From Oscillatoriales cyanobacterium USR001 (GTDB taxonomy: Bacteria > Cyanobacteriota > Cyanobacteriia > Cyanobacteriales > Microcoleaceae), in assembly GCA_001698425.1 (NCBI GenBank), contig MBRE01000004.1:1-64000 (forward strand): a stretch of 64,000 nt of DNA. The letters are read 5' to 3'. Below, piece by piece: positions 27,454 through 36,518 of the stretch (position 1 is the stretch's first letter; each line of letters starts with the position of its first letter). The notes beneath the pieces are model-generated. The model ran no database searches. It saw nothing but the letters and a program-made list of their open reading frames with translations, and was not told the DNA's origin. The position numbers and the translations under genes were made by a program.

Positions 27454-27531
27454 GATGATTTGGTTTGTAGTAAGCGCAAAGAGCGCTAAAGCGCTTACTA
27501 CAAACAAGCTAATTACTTAATTTCTATTCCT
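27454..27531. repeat. MITE-like repeat A, copy 1
   Basis: A 78-bp element has an inner inverted repeat (GTTTGTAGTAAGCGC ... GCGCTTACTACAAAC, 27463-27505) and a right flank reading AAGCTAATTA then TTTAATTT-like and CTATTCCT. It is almost base-for-base identical to the copy at 36740 and close to that at 49125. It sits between clpB and a glycosyltransferase gene. There is no coding capacity. Confidence 0.85.
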
Positions 27532-27544
27532 ATAAAATCAGATT

Positions 27545-28618
27545 ATGATCCATCCCCTACTAATAAATCTATCTTTCCTCATTCCCGAACCCACAGGAAT
27601 TTCCACCTACGCAACCAACGTTTTCCCCTACCTAAAATCTCTTAATCCCACTCTCCTAGTTTCCCACTCAATCCCAGATTATCTCTGCTATCCCGTCCCC
27701 GATAACATGACTCCATCTCAAGGAACTAAGGGACACCTACGGCGATTATTATGGACGCAATTTAAACTCCCAGAAATTTACCAAAAACAGCAAGCTAACC
27801 TACTTTTCTCGCCCCTTCCTGAAGCACCGTTATTTTCTAAATGTCGTTACATTGCAATGGCCCATGATTTAATTCCCCTGCGATTTCCTAAACGGTTTTC
27901 TCGCCTAACTGCTTACTTTCGTTATTATATTCCCCAAGTTTTATCCCAAGCTGAACATATCATTTGTAACTCTCAAGCCACAGCTAAAGATATTGTTGAT
28001 TTCTATAAAATACCAGCACAAAAAATTACCCCTATTCCTTTAGCTTGCAATCCCGATAAATTTCGTTTTCTCGATTTACCAACCAAAAATTATTTGCTGT
28101 ATATTGGTCGCCACGACCATTATAAAAACTTACAGCGGGTAATTTCGGCTTGGGCAACTTTACGGTCTAATTCTGATTTAGAATTATGGTTAGCTGGACC
28201 GGGAGATGGACTTTATACACCACAATTAAAAACGCAAGTTATAGAATTAGGTTTGACACAAAAGGTAAAATTTTTAGATTATGTACCGTCGGCTGAATTA
28301 CCGATCGTAATTAATCAAGCGATCGCCCTGATTTTTCCTAGTTTATGGGAAGGTTTCGGCTTTCCAGTCCTCGAAGCAATGGCCTGCGGTACACCAGTTA
28401 TTACTTCTAATATTTCCTCTATGCCAGAAGTCGCCGGCGATGCAGCATTGTTAGTAAATCCTTATAATATTGGCGAAATTGCTGAGGCGATCCAAACAGT
28501 TGTAGATAATTTAGAATTGCGATCGCGCCTCCGAAACCTTGGTTTAGCGAGATCCGCCCAATTTAGCTGGGAAAAAACAGGGAAAGCCACTGCTAATATT
28601 TTGAAAAGCTATACATAG
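27545..28618 (+). CDS. Glycosyltransferase family 4 (GT-B fold)
   Basis: The 357-residue cytoplasmic or peripheral enzyme transfers a sugar from a nucleotide donor to an unknown acceptor. The C-terminal nucleotide-sugar domain contains [16 protein letters not shown] and the E-x7-E motif ([17 protein letters not shown], about 276-292). The N-terminal half has the acceptor Rossmann domain ([11 protein letters not shown]). There is no signal peptide or membrane helix. It is alone between a repeat and accA. Its acceptor may be a polysaccharide or glycolipid, but context does not say. ATG 27545 directly follows the repeat region and gives the normal length. Confidence 0.88.
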   Translation: MIHPLLINLSFLIPEPTGISTYATNVFPYLKSLNPTLLVSHSIPDYLCYPVPDNMTPSQGTKGHLRRLLWTQFKLPEIYQKQQANLLFSPLPEAPLFSKCRYIAMAHDLIPLRFPKRFSRLTAYFRYYIPQVLSQAEHIICNSQATAKDIVDFYKIPAQKITPIPLACNPDKFRFLDLPTKNYLLYIGRHDHYKNLQRVISAWATLRSNSDLELWLAGPGDGLYTPQLKTQVIELGLTQKVKFLDYVPSAELPIVINQAIALIFPSLWEGFGFPVLEAMACGTPVITSNISSMPEVAGDAALLVNPYNIGEIAEAIQTVVDNLELRSRLRNLGLARSAQFSWEKTGKATANILKSYT

Positions 28619-28644
28619 CACTGGGGGCGAAACACGGTAGGATT

Positions 28645-28661
28645 GGATCGAAACTCGATCC
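28645..28661 (+). terminator. Small hairpin upstream of accA
   Basis: Seven-bp arms GGATCGA/TCGATCC enclose a 3-base loop, 27 bp after the glycosyltransferase stop and 23 bp before the accA start. It could end the upstream transcript or sit in the accA leader. There is no real T-run. Confidence 0.35.
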
Positions 28662-28683
28662 ACATTTTACCGAAATTCTTAGT

Positions 28684-29664
28684 GTGCCCAACGCTGACCG
28701 TAAACCCCTCCTATTAGAATTTGAAAAGCCTTTGGCGGAATTGGAGGCCCGGATTCACCAGATTCGCCAATTAGCTGATGAAAATGGCGTGGATGTCTCC
28801 GAGGACATTCGCCAGTTGGAAGCCAGATCCGCCCAACTTCGCCAAGAAATTTTTACTAGCCTTTCACCGATCCAAAGGCTACAACTTGCTCGTCACCCCC
28901 GTCGCCCCAGTACCCTCGATTATATTCAAGCAATTACGGATGACTGGTTGGAGTTACATGGCGATCGCGGCGGTAGTGACGATCCGGCTTTGCTTGGGGG
29001 TGTTGCCCAAATCGATGGTCGCCCAGTAATGATTGTTGGTCATCAAAAAGGCCGCGATACTAAAGATAATGTTGCCCGTAATTTTGGTATGGCATCTCCT
29101 GGCGGCTACCGTAAAGCGATACGTTTAATGAAACACGCCGATCGCTTCGGAATGCCGATTTTGACTTTTATTGACACTCCCGGTGCTTTACCAAGCGTGG
29201 AAGCGGAAAAATTTGGTCCGGGAGAGGCGATCGCCTACAACCTCCGAGAAATGTTTAGCCTTGATGTCCCAATTATCTGCACCGTCATCGGTGAAGGTGG
29301 CTCCGGTGGTGCTTTAGGCATTGGAGTTGGCGATCGCCTGTTAATGCTAGAACATTCTGTCTACACCGTCGCCACCCCCGAAGCTTGCGCCGCCATCCTC
29401 TGGAAAGATGCCGCTAAAGCAAACCTCGCCGCCGAAGCTCTAAAAATTACGGCTTGGGATTTGAAAAATCTGGGCATTCTTGACCAAATAGTACCCGAAC
29501 CCAACGGCGGCGCTCACGCCCATCCCCTTCAGGTTGCTGAAATTTTGAAACAAGTTTTGTTACAAAACTTAACCGAACTCACCCAGCTAACTAGCAAGCA
29601 GCGACGGGAATTACGGTATCAAAAATTCCGCAAAATCGGTGTGTTCACGGAAATTTCAGCCTGA
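28684..29664 (+). CDS. accA: Acetyl-CoA carboxylase carboxyltransferase subunit alpha
   Basis: With AccD, AccA transfers carboxyl from biotin to acetyl-CoA to make malonyl-CoA for fatty acid synthesis. The 326 residues cover the whole family: N-terminal helical region ([16 protein letters not shown]), the crotonase core with [39 protein letters not shown] and the oxyanion-region [16 protein letters not shown] near 203-218. The start is a GTG at 28684; no ATG fits, and the N-terminus [16 protein letters not shown] agrees with other cyanobacterial members in position. It is not linked to other acc genes here, which is usual in cyanobacteria. Confidence 0.96.
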   Translation: MPNADRKPLLLEFEKPLAELEARIHQIRQLADENGVDVSEDIRQLEARSAQLRQEIFTSLSPIQRLQLARHPRRPSTLDYIQAITDDWLELHGDRGGSDDPALLGGVAQIDGRPVMIVGHQKGRDTKDNVARNFGMASPGGYRKAIRLMKHADRFGMPILTFIDTPGALPSVEAEKFGPGEAIAYNLREMFSLDVPIICTVIGEGGSGGALGIGVGDRLLMLEHSVYTVATPEACAAILWKDAAKANLAAEALKITAWDLKNLGILDQIVPEPNGGAHAHPLQVAEILKQVLLQNLTELTQLTSKQRRELRYQKFRKIGVFTEISA

Positions 29665-29696
29665 GTTTGCTGAATTAAAAACATCCTTGGTAATGG

Positions 29697-29840
29697 TGTT
29701 ATAATTTTTCAGGAGACACGCACTTAACAATTCTTCATGTAAATTTAAGAACTCCCGATTTATGTGCTAGGACAGCTTTCTGTTCTGCCTAAGAAAGCTG
29801 TAATGCTCAAAGAAATTGCCCCACTAAATATCGGACAACC
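29697..29840 (+). promoter_or_regulatory. Extended -10 promoter and structured leader upstream of SDR gene
   Basis: A TGTTATAAT extended -10 (29697-29705) lies about 140 bp before the SDR start. The implied leader holds a hairpin with 10-bp arms ACAGCTTTCT/AGAAAGCTGT (29772-29801) and a purine-rich AGGAGACACGCAC near its 5' end. There is no matching riboswitch class that I recognise; it could instead encode a small RNA. Confidence 0.4.
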
Positions 29841-29843
29841 TTG

Positions 29844-30566
29844 ATGAACTATCCGACAAACAAGCAGGCTCTAATTACCGGAGCCAGCAGTGGTATTGGC
29901 AAAGCGACAGCGCTAACTTTTGCCAAAGCCGGGATTAATCTAGCCTTAGTGAGTCGATCGCCAGAGAAATTAGAGGCCGTAGCTGTAGCAGCAAGACTTA
30001 CTGGGGTAAAAGCGGAGGCCTATCCCTTGGATTTGGCCAAACTAGACCAAGTGCGATCGCGTATCAGCGCGATCGCGGCTGAATTTGGACCGATAGATAT
30101 CCTAGTAAACAATGCTGGTATGGGTTACACAGGTTTCCTGGCAGATATCCCCCTCGCCGACTGGCAGCAAGTTTTCGACCTCAACGTTACCAGCGTTTTG
30201 CAGTGCATCCAAGGAGTTTTACCCCAAATGCGCGATCGCGGTGGAACCATAATTAACGTCGTTTCCATCGCCGGAAGTCAAGTATTTCCCAATTGGGGAG
30301 CCTATTGTGCCAGCAAATTCGCTCTGTTAGCGTTATCCAAAACCCTCGCGATCGAAGAGCGCCAACATGGAATCCGCGTCACCGCCATTTGTCCCGGTTC
30401 CGTCAACACTCCCATCTGGGATACAGAAACCGTCCAAGCTAACTTCGATCGCACCGCCATGTTGACTCCAGAAATTGTTGCCGAGTCAATTCTCCATACT
30501 GTCCAGCTACCTTCCAGCGCAGTCATTGAAGAATTAACACTAATGTCTAATGCTGGAGTTCTTTGA
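29844..30566 (+). CDS. Short-chain dehydrogenase/reductase (classical SDR)
   Basis: This 240-residue NAD(P)-dependent oxidoreductase has the Rossmann glycine motif TGASSGIGK at ~12-20 and NNAG at ~90. The catalytic Ser lies in VVSIAGSQ near 140, and the YCASK motif (Tyr-x3-Lys) near 155. The Ser/Arg after the second strand (SRSPEKL) suggests NADP(H) preference, by analogy. The start is the ATG at 29844; a TTG one codon earlier is in frame and adds a single Met. The C-terminus lacks a membrane helix. The substrate is unknown. A second, more distant SDR is at 43300-44076. A strong AT hairpin follows the stop. Confidence 0.88.
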   Translation: MNYPTNKQALITGASSGIGKATALTFAKAGINLALVSRSPEKLEAVAVAARLTGVKAEAYPLDLAKLDQVRSRISAIAAEFGPIDILVNNAGMGYTGFLADIPLADWQQVFDLNVTSVLQCIQGVLPQMRDRGGTIINVVSIAGSQVFPNWGAYCASKFALLALSKTLAIEERQHGIRVTAICPGSVNTPIWDTETVQANFDRTAMLTPEIVAESILHTVQLPSSAVIEELTLMSNAGVL

Positions 30567-30580
30567 AGAATTAAAAATTG

Positions 30581-30607
30581 GAATTAAAAATTTTTAATTT
30601 TTAATTC
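30581..30607. terminator. AT-rich hairpin between SDR gene and folE
   Basis: Twelve-bp arms GAATTAAAAATT/AATTTTTAATTC enclose a TTT loop, starting 15 bp after the SDR stop. It is built from AATTAAAA-type heptamers and can fold on both strands. It overlaps the region just before folE. Confidence 0.5.
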
Positions 30608-30637
30608 CTGTTGTCCTTTACCTCACACAAATCACTA

Positions 30638-31369
30638 ATGACTATTGCCTCTTCTAACAGTTCTAATGGTTTGAACTCTCCTTCAAACAACGGCGTAAAA
30701 CTCCCAGAAACCATCAATGAATCATCCCGAATTTCTACTCGACCAGACCGTAATTCCTTAAACGGTGAAGAACCAAATATTCCGATTACTACTGAAGTAA
30801 GTAACGAAGAAATGATGGCGGCCGTGCGAACAATGCTGCTAGGAGTAGGTGAAGATCCTGAACGCGAAGGTTTACTAAAAACTCCCAAACGAGTAGCAGA
30901 ATCCATGAGGTTTCTCACCAGCGGCTACAGTCAATCATTACAAGAACTTCTCAATGGAGCTATCTTTGATGAAGGTCATAACGAGATGGTATTGGTTCGC
31001 GATATCACTGTATTTAGTCTGTGCGAACATCATCTGTTGCCGTTTATGGGTCAAGCTCATGTTGCCTATATTCCCAATCAAAAAGTAGTTGGATTAAGTA
31101 AATTAGCCCGGATTGTGGAAATGTACGCCCGCCGTTTGCAGGTACAGGAAAGACTGACGCGCCAAATTGCCGAAGCGGTTCAGACAATCTTGGAGCCAAA
31201 GGGAGTTGCTGTAGTCCTAGAAGCGAGTCATATGTGCATGGTGATGCGCGGCGTACAAAAACCTGGTTCTTGGACGGTGACAAGTGCTATGCTAGGGGAA
31301 TTCCAAGATGAGCAAAAAACTCGTGAGGAATTTCTCAATCTAATTCGTCATCAACCAACTTTCTTTTAA
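30638..31369 (+). CDS. folE: GTP cyclohydrolase I
   Basis: The enzyme converts GTP to 7,8-dihydroneopterin triphosphate, the first step of folate (and pterin) synthesis. From the ATG at 30638 it has 243 residues. A non-conserved ~60-residue Asn/Ser-rich N-terminal extension precedes the catalytic domain, which starts near [24 protein letters not shown]. Zinc ligands are visible in [11 protein letters not shown] and SHMCMVMRG, with [20 protein letters not shown] between. A TTG nine codons upstream is in frame but unlikely. It is followed immediately by a long heptamer array. No fol partners are adjacent. Confidence 0.96.
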   Translation: MTIASSNSSNGLNSPSNNGVKLPETINESSRISTRPDRNSLNGEEPNIPITTEVSNEEMMAAVRTMLLGVGEDPEREGLLKTPKRVAESMRFLTSGYSQSLQELLNGAIFDEGHNEMVLVRDITVFSLCEHHLLPFMGQAHVAYIPNQKVVGLSKLARIVEMYARRLQVQERLTRQIAEAVQTILEPKGVAVVLEASHMCMVMRGVQKPGSWTVTSAMLGEFQDEQKTREEFLNLIRHQPTFF

Positions 31370-31534
31370 TTGTTAACTGTTATTTGTTAACTGTTATTTG
31401 TTAACTGTTATTTGTTAACTGTTATTTGTTAACTGTTAACTGTTAACTGTTAACAAATAACAAATAACCAATAACAAATAACCAATAACAAATAACCAAT
31501 AACCAATAACCAATAACCAATAACCAATAACCAA
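31370..31534. repeat. Composite heptamer array (TTAACTG/TTATTTG then AACAAAT/AACCAAT)
   Basis: The left half alternates TTAACTG and TTATTTG. The right half is made of their near reverse complement (CAAATAA) and CCAATAA units. The halves meet at about 31452 and can pair as one long hairpin. The tract fills the folE-phosphomutase gap and reaches within 12 bp of the next start codon. Confidence 0.9.
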
Positions 31535-31544
31535 AGATAAAATT

Positions 31545-32993
31545 ATGCCTCAACCGATAAAATTTGGTACAGATGGATGGCGCGGTTTAATCGCTGATGA
31601 TTTTACCTTCGATCGCGTCGCTTTAGTTGCTCCTATAGCGGCAAAAGTTTTATTACAAGTTTATGGCGCAAGCACTAACAGCCGCACAGTAATAGTCGGT
31701 CACGATCGCAGATTTTTAGCTGAAGAATTTGCCCGAAAAGCCGCTGAAACTATCCAAGCTGCCGGCTTTGATGTGTTACTTACTGATAATTATGCTCCTA
31801 CACCGGCTTTTAGTTTAGCGGCGAAACAAATGAATGCTTTAGGTGCAATTGTTTTAACTGCTAGTCATAATCCCGGTAAATATTTAGGTTTAAAAGTTAA
31901 GGGCGCTTTTGGTGGTTCAGTTCCACCAGAAATTACTCAACAAATTGAGGCTTTATTACCCCAGGATGAATCTCATCCTCCCGCATTAGAAACTGCTAAT
32001 TATACTGGTTCTTTAAATAGTTTTAATCCTTGGCCGAGTTATTGCGAAACTCTGCGGGGAATGGTAAATATTGAGCTAATTCGCTCGGCAATTTCGTCGG
32101 GGAAATTAACAGTATTTGTGGATGTAATGCACGGTGCGGCCGCCGGGGGATTGGCTCAAATTTTGGCAGTGCCGGTGCAAGAAATTCATAGCGATCGCGA
32201 TCCTTTTTTTGGTGGCGGTGCGCCAGAACCTTTGCCCCGTTACCTTTCTGATTTCTTTCAACTTATCCAAAATTACCAACGTACAGAGGGTAGTTTAGCG
32301 ATTGGTTTTGTATTTGATGGGGATAGCGATCGCATTGCGGCTGTTGATGGTGCGGGTAATTTCCTGAGTTCTCAAATATTAATTCCCATATTAATCGAAC
32401 ATTTAGCTAAACGGCGAGGATTAACGGGAGAAGTGATTAAAACTTTGAGTGGTTCTGATTTATTTCCAAAGATTGCTAGTTTGTACAATTTGCCTGTATT
32501 TGAGACAGCTATTGGCTACAAATATATTGCCGATCGAATGTTAACAACTCATGTTTTAGTAGGTGGAGAAGAATCAGGAGGAATTGGTTATGGTACTCAT
32601 ATTCCTGAACGAGATGCTTTGCTTTCAGCTTTATATTTGTTAGAAGCGGTAGTAGAATCGGGAGAGGATTTGAGCGATATTTATCAGCGATTACAACAGG
32701 AAACTGCTTTTAATTCAGCATACGATCGCATTGATTTACCCTTAGCAAGTATGGCAGTGCGATCGCGCCTTTTAGAAGAGTTACAAAACCATCCTTTAAC
32801 AGAAATTGCCGGTCAAACTGTAGTTGATTGCAATACAATTGATGGCTATAAGTTCCGATTAGCTGATGGCCGCTGGTTATTAATTCGTTTTAGCGGTACT
32901 GAACCCGTTTTACGACTGTATTCGGAGGCCGCTACTTTGGATCAAGTACATGAAACTTTAGCCTGGGCAAAAGAGTGGGCTAATCGCCTTTAG
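31545..32993 (+). CDS. Alpha-D-phosphohexomutase (phosphoglucomutase/phosphomannomutase family)
   Basis: The 482-residue enzyme interconverts hexose-1- and hexose-6-phosphates. The order of motifs is complete. Near residue 107 the active-site loop TASHNPG holds the phospho-Ser. The metal loop FDGDSDR lies near 258, the sugar-specificity loop GGEESGGIGYG near 344, and the phosphate loop RFSGTEP near 452. In-frame start MPQPIKFGTDGWRGLIADDF is the family N-terminus. Together with the manC-type gene at 47979 it could supply activated sugars for polysaccharide, but the two are 15 kb apart. Whether glucose, mannose or glucosamine phosphate is the main substrate cannot be read from sequence. The stop overlaps the first base of a repeat element. 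Confidence 0.92.
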   Translation: MPQPIKFGTDGWRGLIADDFTFDRVALVAPIAAKVLLQVYGASTNSRTVIVGHDRRFLAEEFARKAAETIQAAGFDVLLTDNYAPTPAFSLAAKQMNALGAIVLTASHNPGKYLGLKVKGAFGGSVPPEITQQIEALLPQDESHPPALETANYTGSLNSFNPWPSYCETLRGMVNIELIRSAISSGKLTVFVDVMHGAAAGGLAQILAVPVQEIHSDRDPFFGGGAPEPLPRYLSDFFQLIQNYQRTEGSLAIGFVFDGDSDRIAAVDGAGNFLSSQILIPILIEHLAKRRGLTGEVIKTLSGSDLFPKIASLYNLPVFETAIGYKYIADRMLTTHVLVGGEESGGIGYGTHIPERDALLSALYLLEAVVESGEDLSDIYQRLQQETAFNSAYDRIDLPLASMAVRSRLLEELQNHPLTEIAGQTVVDCNTIDGYKFRLADGRWLLIRFSGTEPVLRLYSEAATLDQVHETLAWAKEWANRL

Positions 32994-33177
32994 TTTGTAG
33001 TAAGCGCTTTAGCGCTCAGGGCTGTGCAGTAGGGGCGAATGGCCATTCGCCCCTACCCCAGATTTATGCCTTAACTACCTTGGCAGTTGCTATAATTGAG
33101 TTTCAGGAGCCTCACAAAGAAAATTAGTATCGAGAACGAAACAGCCCTGCTTTAGCGCTGAAGCGCTTACTACAAAC
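32993..33177. mobile_element. MITE-like element A, long form with 24-bp terminal inverted repeats
   Basis: The left end (32993-33016) and right end (33154-33177) are inverted copies matching at 23 of 24 positions; both start GTTTGTAGTAAGCGCTT. Their outer part is the arm of the short repeat A at 27454, 36740 and 49125. The inside (~137 bp) contains a perfect 28-bp palindrome and no gene. It abuts the phosphomutase stop codon and ends 7 bp before the TPR gene stop. It is non-autonomous if mobile; no transposase is present. Confidence 0.7.
33029..33056. repeat. Perfect 28-bp palindrome inside element A long form
   Basis: GTAGGGGCGAATGG pairs exactly with CCATTCGCCCCTAC. Sequences of this type recur in filamentous cyanobacterial genomes. 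It lies nested between the two terminal repeats of the 185-bp element, which suggests one repeat inserted in another. Confidence 0.8.
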
Positions 33178-33184
33178 CCCGGTT

Positions 33185-33709
33185 TTATGTAACTAAACGT
33201 TTCCTAAGAGATTCAGCGCGACGTTTCGCCGTTGAATTATTTGGCTCAAATTTCAGGGCTGTTTCATAAAGTTCTAAAGCTTGATTCATTAGTTTTTTCC
33301 GCTCGTAAGAATGGGCAAGGTTATTCAGGGCTATAACATAATCTGGCTTTAAGTTGATCGCTTCTTTGTATTGGCGAATGGCCATATCATATTGTTCTTG
33401 ACCAAAATGGGCGAAACCGAGAGCATTGTAAATGGCTGCGGCATCTTCTTCTGCTTCTAAATCTTTCGATTTTAGGGCTTTTTGAAACAGTGAAGCGGAT
33501 TGGGCGTAGAGCTTTTTACCTAAGTAAATACTGCCCAATTCGTAATATTCCTGTGCGGTTCCTTTTTCGTTACCGAGTTTCTTTTCTAAACGAGCTAGGG
33601 TTGTGTCAATCTTGCGGGTTTTGATAATTTGGCGGATGATAAACCAGCCTGCACTACCGAGAATGGCAAGCAAGACTAATAAATAAACAATTGGTAAACT
33701 GGTATCCAT
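33185..33709 (-). CDS. Membrane-anchored TPR protein
   Basis: The 174-residue protein has an N-terminal hydrophobic helix (~5-26), a short basic linker and three or more tetratricopeptide repeats. The best is at ~105-160 (ALGFAHFGQEQYDMAIRQYK, then ALNNLAHSYERKKLMNQALE). TPRs act as protein-protein docking surfaces; the anchor would hold it at a membrane. Its C-terminus is basic (RRAESLRKRL). It lies downstream of rpmI-rplT on the same strand but 165 bp away and behind a hairpin, so it is probably separate. The partner is unknown. Confidence 0.82.
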   Translation of the reverse strand: MDTSLPIVYLLVLLAILGSAGWFIIRQIIKTRKIDTTLARLEKKLGNEKGTAQEYYELGSIYLGKKLYAQSASLFQKALKSKDLEAEEDAAAIYNALGFAHFGQEQYDMAIRQYKEAINLKPDYVIALNNLAHSYERKKLMNQALELYETALKFEPNNSTAKRRAESLRKRLVT

Positions 33710-33772
33710 GCTGTTTAAATAAGTAAATTGAAATTTGTATATATTCTAAATCTTTCAGATCGCAGATTTTTA

Positions 33773-33817
33773 GTAACGCCGTCATCATTTAGACTTTGTT
33801 TGAGATAGCGGCGTTAC
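33773..33817 (-). terminator. Inverted repeat downstream of rplT
   Basis: Nine-bp arms GTAACGCCG/CGGCGTTAC are separated by 27 bases, between rplT and the TPR gene. TTTTTAATT-type heptamers lie between it and the rplT stop (33826-33872). It is a candidate end for the rpmI-rplT transcript, but the long loop lowers confidence. Confidence 0.4.
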
Positions 33818-33873
33818 GTTGTTAATTAAAAATTAAAAATTAACAATAAATTTAATTTTTAATTTTTAATTTT

Positions 33874-34230
33874 TTACCTTTGTGCTTGATTTGCCAATTC
33901 CACGACTTTACCGAAAGTTGCAGGATCGATGATGGCCATTTGTGCCAGCATCTTGCGGTTGATTTCGATATTGGCTTTTTTCATGTTGCCGATCAGTCGG
34001 CTGTAGCTAGTACCGTGTAAGCGGGCTGCTGCGTTGATGCGGGCAATCCACAGACGACGGAAATCGCGCTTGCGTTTGCGGCGATCGCGATAGGCATTTT
34101 TGAGTGCCTGCATCACCCGCTGATTAGCTGTGCGAAACTGTTTAGACTGCGCGCCTCGGAATCCCTTAGCGATTTTGAGAATTTTTTTGCGGCGCTCTCT
34201 AGCGACATTACCGCGTTTTACCCGTGTCAT
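33874..34230 (-). CDS. rplT: 50S ribosomal protein L20
   Basis: The 118-residue basic protein binds 23S rRNA early in large-subunit assembly. The start [19 protein letters not shown] and the block GRDRRK-like [18 protein letters not shown] are diagnostic. It lies 19 bp downstream of rpmI, the near-universal pairing; infC is not adjacent upstream. A heptamer-rich AT tract follows its stop. Confidence 0.98.
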   Translation of the reverse strand: MTRVKRGNVARERRKKILKIAKGFRGAQSKQFRTANQRVMQALKNAYRDRRKRKRDFRRLWIARINAAARLHGTSYSRLIGNMKKANIEINRKMLAQMAIIDPATFGKVVELANQAQR

Positions 34231-34249
34231 TGTTTATTTCCGTTAAACT

Positions 34250-34447
34250 TTACAAGTATGGAAGCATCAGCCGCACATTCTCCTCATTAGTTGGATCGAG
34301 AACAACCATTTTAGAGAGAGTGCGTTTGCGGTTGGAACTTTTGTGCTGTAGTAAGTGGCTTTTGTAAGCTTTCCGCCGCACAATTTTACCGCTGCCAGTG
34401 GCTCTAAAGCGTCTAGCTGCGGCTTTGCGAGTTTTTAATTTCGGCAT
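34250..34447 (-). CDS. rpmI: 50S ribosomal protein L35
   Basis: The 65-residue basic protein has the family pattern [21 protein letters not shown] at its N-terminus and [15 protein letters not shown] in the middle. It is first of the rpmI-rplT operon. Upstream lies a 146-bp divergent gap to an adenylate cyclase gene, so its promoter is there rather than in infC. Confidence 0.98.
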   Translation of the reverse strand: MPKLKTRKAAARRFRATGSGKIVRRKAYKSHLLQHKSSNRKRTLSKMVVLDPTNEENVRLMLPYL

Positions 34448-34593
34448 GGACTGGCCTTAATTTGGACACAAGCCTTAAGGATAGCACGTTTTTACTATTT
34501 TTGGCAAGAGATTTTTTTGGCGATCGCGGGCGCATCAAAGGCAACATTCAGTAATAAAACTTAAGCTCAAGTATCACTTGATATACTAAAAAT

Positions 34594-36252
34594 ATGCACA
34601 ACAGTTGGGAAAAGAAGATTTTGAAACTGCTTAAAATATTTGCGAATCCATATCGGCGGTTAAGATTACAGATAATTTCGCGGATTTTTCGCAAACGCAT
34701 TTCCGCGCCGCCATTGATGCAATCAGCACCTTTACCTAGCAATGAAGCAGATAGGCTAAAAGCTCTTTATCGTTATAATATTCTTGATACTACAGCGGAA
34801 GAAGCCTTTGATGATTTGACATCTTTGGCATCATATATTTGTGGAACTCCTGTGGCTTTAGTTAGTTTAGTTGATGCTAATAGACAATGGTTTAAGTCAA
34901 AGGTAGGTTTAGAAGCGATGGAAAGTCCAAGAGATATTGCATTTTGTGCTCACGCAATTTTACAACCTAATGAATTGCTAGTTATACCAAATGCGACAGA
35001 AGATCCTCGGTTTGCTGGCAATCCCTTAGTAACTTCCGAGCCTAATATTAGATTTTATGCTGGTGCGCCGTTGGTAACTGCTGATGGTTTTCCCTTGGGA
35101 ACTTTATGCGCGATCGATACAATTCCTCGCAATCTTACTCCCGAACAACTTAACGCGCTGCGAATTTTAGGCCGCCAAGTGATTCATCAAATGGAATTGC
35201 GGATTAATTTGGCAAACTTAGAACGCACTCGAATTAGACATAAACAAGCTGAGGATAAATTGCGCGCAAATGACGAGCAAATTGTCAATCTTTTGGAAGG
35301 TATTGCGGATGCTTTTTTTGCTTTAGATCGGCAGTGGCGATTTACCTACATTAATTATAAAGCGGCACAAATTTTTGAGCGATCGCCTGAAGAAGTTTTC
35401 GGCAAGAATATCTGGGAAGAATTTCCAGAATTTGTCAAATCGGTGTTTCACGAAGAAGCACACAAAGCTGTATCTCAACAAGTTGGCGTGACCTTTGAAG
35501 AGTTTAACCCTCATTTAAAACGATGGTTTGAAGTCCGAGCTTTTGCTTCTTACGACGGTCTTTCAGTCTTTTTTCACGATATTACCAATCGCAAGCAGAT
35601 GCAAGCAGCACTGAATTTAGAACAGAAAAAAACAGAAGGTTTGCTACTCAATATTTTGCCAAAAATAATTGCCGATAGGTTGAGAAAGGAACCAGTATTG
35701 ATTGCGGATAGGTTTGATGAAGCGACTATTTTGTTTGCGGATTTGGTAAATTTTACCCAGCTTTCCACCCGCAAAACAGCGACAGAATTGGTTTACTTGC
35801 TAAATGAAATGTTTTCAGCTTTTGACTCGCTAACTGAAAAATATGGCTTGGAGAAAATTAAGACAATTGGAGATGCTTATATGGTAGCTGGTGGCATTCC
35901 TATTATGAGAGAAGATCATGCAGAAGCTATTGCAGAAATTGCCCTAGATATGTTAGAAGTAATTAATCGCTTTAGTACCGAAAGGGGAGAAGAATTTCAG
36001 ATCCGTATTGGAATTAATAGTGGGCCAGTAGTAGCAGGAGTAATTGGGACTAAGAAGTTTATTTATGATTTGTGGGGTGATGCGGTAAATACTGCTAGTC
36101 GGATGGAATCTCATGGAATAGTTGGAGGTATTCAAGTTAGTGCGGATAGCTATGAGTTATTGAAAGATAAATATCTATTTGAGGAGCGAGGTGTGATTAA
36201 CGTTAAGGGGAAAGGAGAGATGTTGACTTATTTATTGACTGGGAGAAAATAA
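34594..36252 (+). CDS. Adenylate cyclase with GAF and PAS domains
   Basis: The 552-residue class III nucleotidyl cyclase makes cAMP from ATP. A basic N-terminus (~1-45) is followed by a GAF domain (~60-205; [20 protein letters not shown]), a PAS domain (~230-335; [16 protein letters not shown]) and the catalytic domain (~365-550). Metal-binding Asp are in FADLVNFT and IGDAYM. The purine-specifying residues read K in EKIKTIGD and D in YDLWGD, the pair typical of adenylate rather than guanylate cyclases; transition-state N and R are in NTASRM. No membrane helix is present, so it is probably a soluble sensor of unknown ligand. It is divergent from rpmI and followed by a TTAACAG tract. An alternative start is the Met near residue 42. 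Confidence 0.92.
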   Translation: MHNSWEKKILKLLKIFANPYRRLRLQIISRIFRKRISAPPLMQSAPLPSNEADRLKALYRYNILDTTAEEAFDDLTSLASYICGTPVALVSLVDANRQWFKSKVGLEAMESPRDIAFCAHAILQPNELLVIPNATEDPRFAGNPLVTSEPNIRFYAGAPLVTADGFPLGTLCAIDTIPRNLTPEQLNALRILGRQVIHQMELRINLANLERTRIRHKQAEDKLRANDEQIVNLLEGIADAFFALDRQWRFTYINYKAAQIFERSPEEVFGKNIWEEFPEFVKSVFHEEAHKAVSQQVGVTFEEFNPHLKRWFEVRAFASYDGLSVFFHDITNRKQMQAALNLEQKKTEGLLLNILPKIIADRLRKEPVLIADRFDEATILFADLVNFTQLSTRKTATELVYLLNEMFSAFDSLTEKYGLEKIKTIGDAYMVAGGIPIMREDHAEAIAEIALDMLEVINRFSTERGEEFQIRIGINSGPVVAGVIGTKKFIYDLWGDAVNTASRMESHGIVGGIQVSADSYELLKDKYLFEERGVINVKGKGEMLTYLLTGRK

Positions 36253-36254
36253 GT

Positions 36255-36281
36255 TAACAGTTAACAGTTAACAGTTAACCG
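36255..36281. repeat. TTAACAG heptamer tract
   Basis: Three to four TTAACAG units lie directly after the cyclase stop; this is the same palindromic family as after ftsZ. It may serve as a transcript end. Confidence 0.6.
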
Positions 36282-36302
36282 CCCCACAGAGTATCATAGT
36301 CT

Positions 36303-36518
36303 GTGTCAGAATTGAGGAAATTGGCTATTAACCCAACTAACGAACAAGCCCAAACCTGTCTGCGAGTTTGTCAGATGTTATCCAACTGTTTTCGCGACAT
36401 CGAATTATTTCGTTTTGACGCTGAAACTGGAATGGTTTTCATTTTCGCAGGTGAGGAACTACAAGTTATCGTACCGCCTAACGGAATCTGGAGGTTTTGG
36501 AATGCGACCGAACTTTGA
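36303..36518 (+). CDS. DUF6888-like small protein, first gene of a two-gene cassette
   Basis: The 71-residue protein reads PTNEQAQTCLRVCQMLSN then FRDIELFRFD and VFIFAGEELQVIVPPNG, which matches my memory of the cyanobacterial DUF6888 family. The start is a GTG at 36303; the conserved part begins about residue 10. It overlaps the next gene by 17 bp, so they are translationally coupled. Overlapping small gene pairs of this kind in cyanobacteria behave like toxin-antitoxin cassettes by arrangement, but no activity is shown. It stands between a heptamer tract and a MITE-like repeat. Confidence 0.65.
   Translation: MSELRKLAINPTNEQAQTCLRVCQMLSNCFRDIELFRFDAETGMVFIFAGEELQVIVPPNGIWRFWNATEL

Noticed and set aside
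30611-30637. Upstream TTG start for folE
   Set aside because: The ATG at 30638 is in frame, and the extra nine residues are not family-like and overlap the hairpin region.
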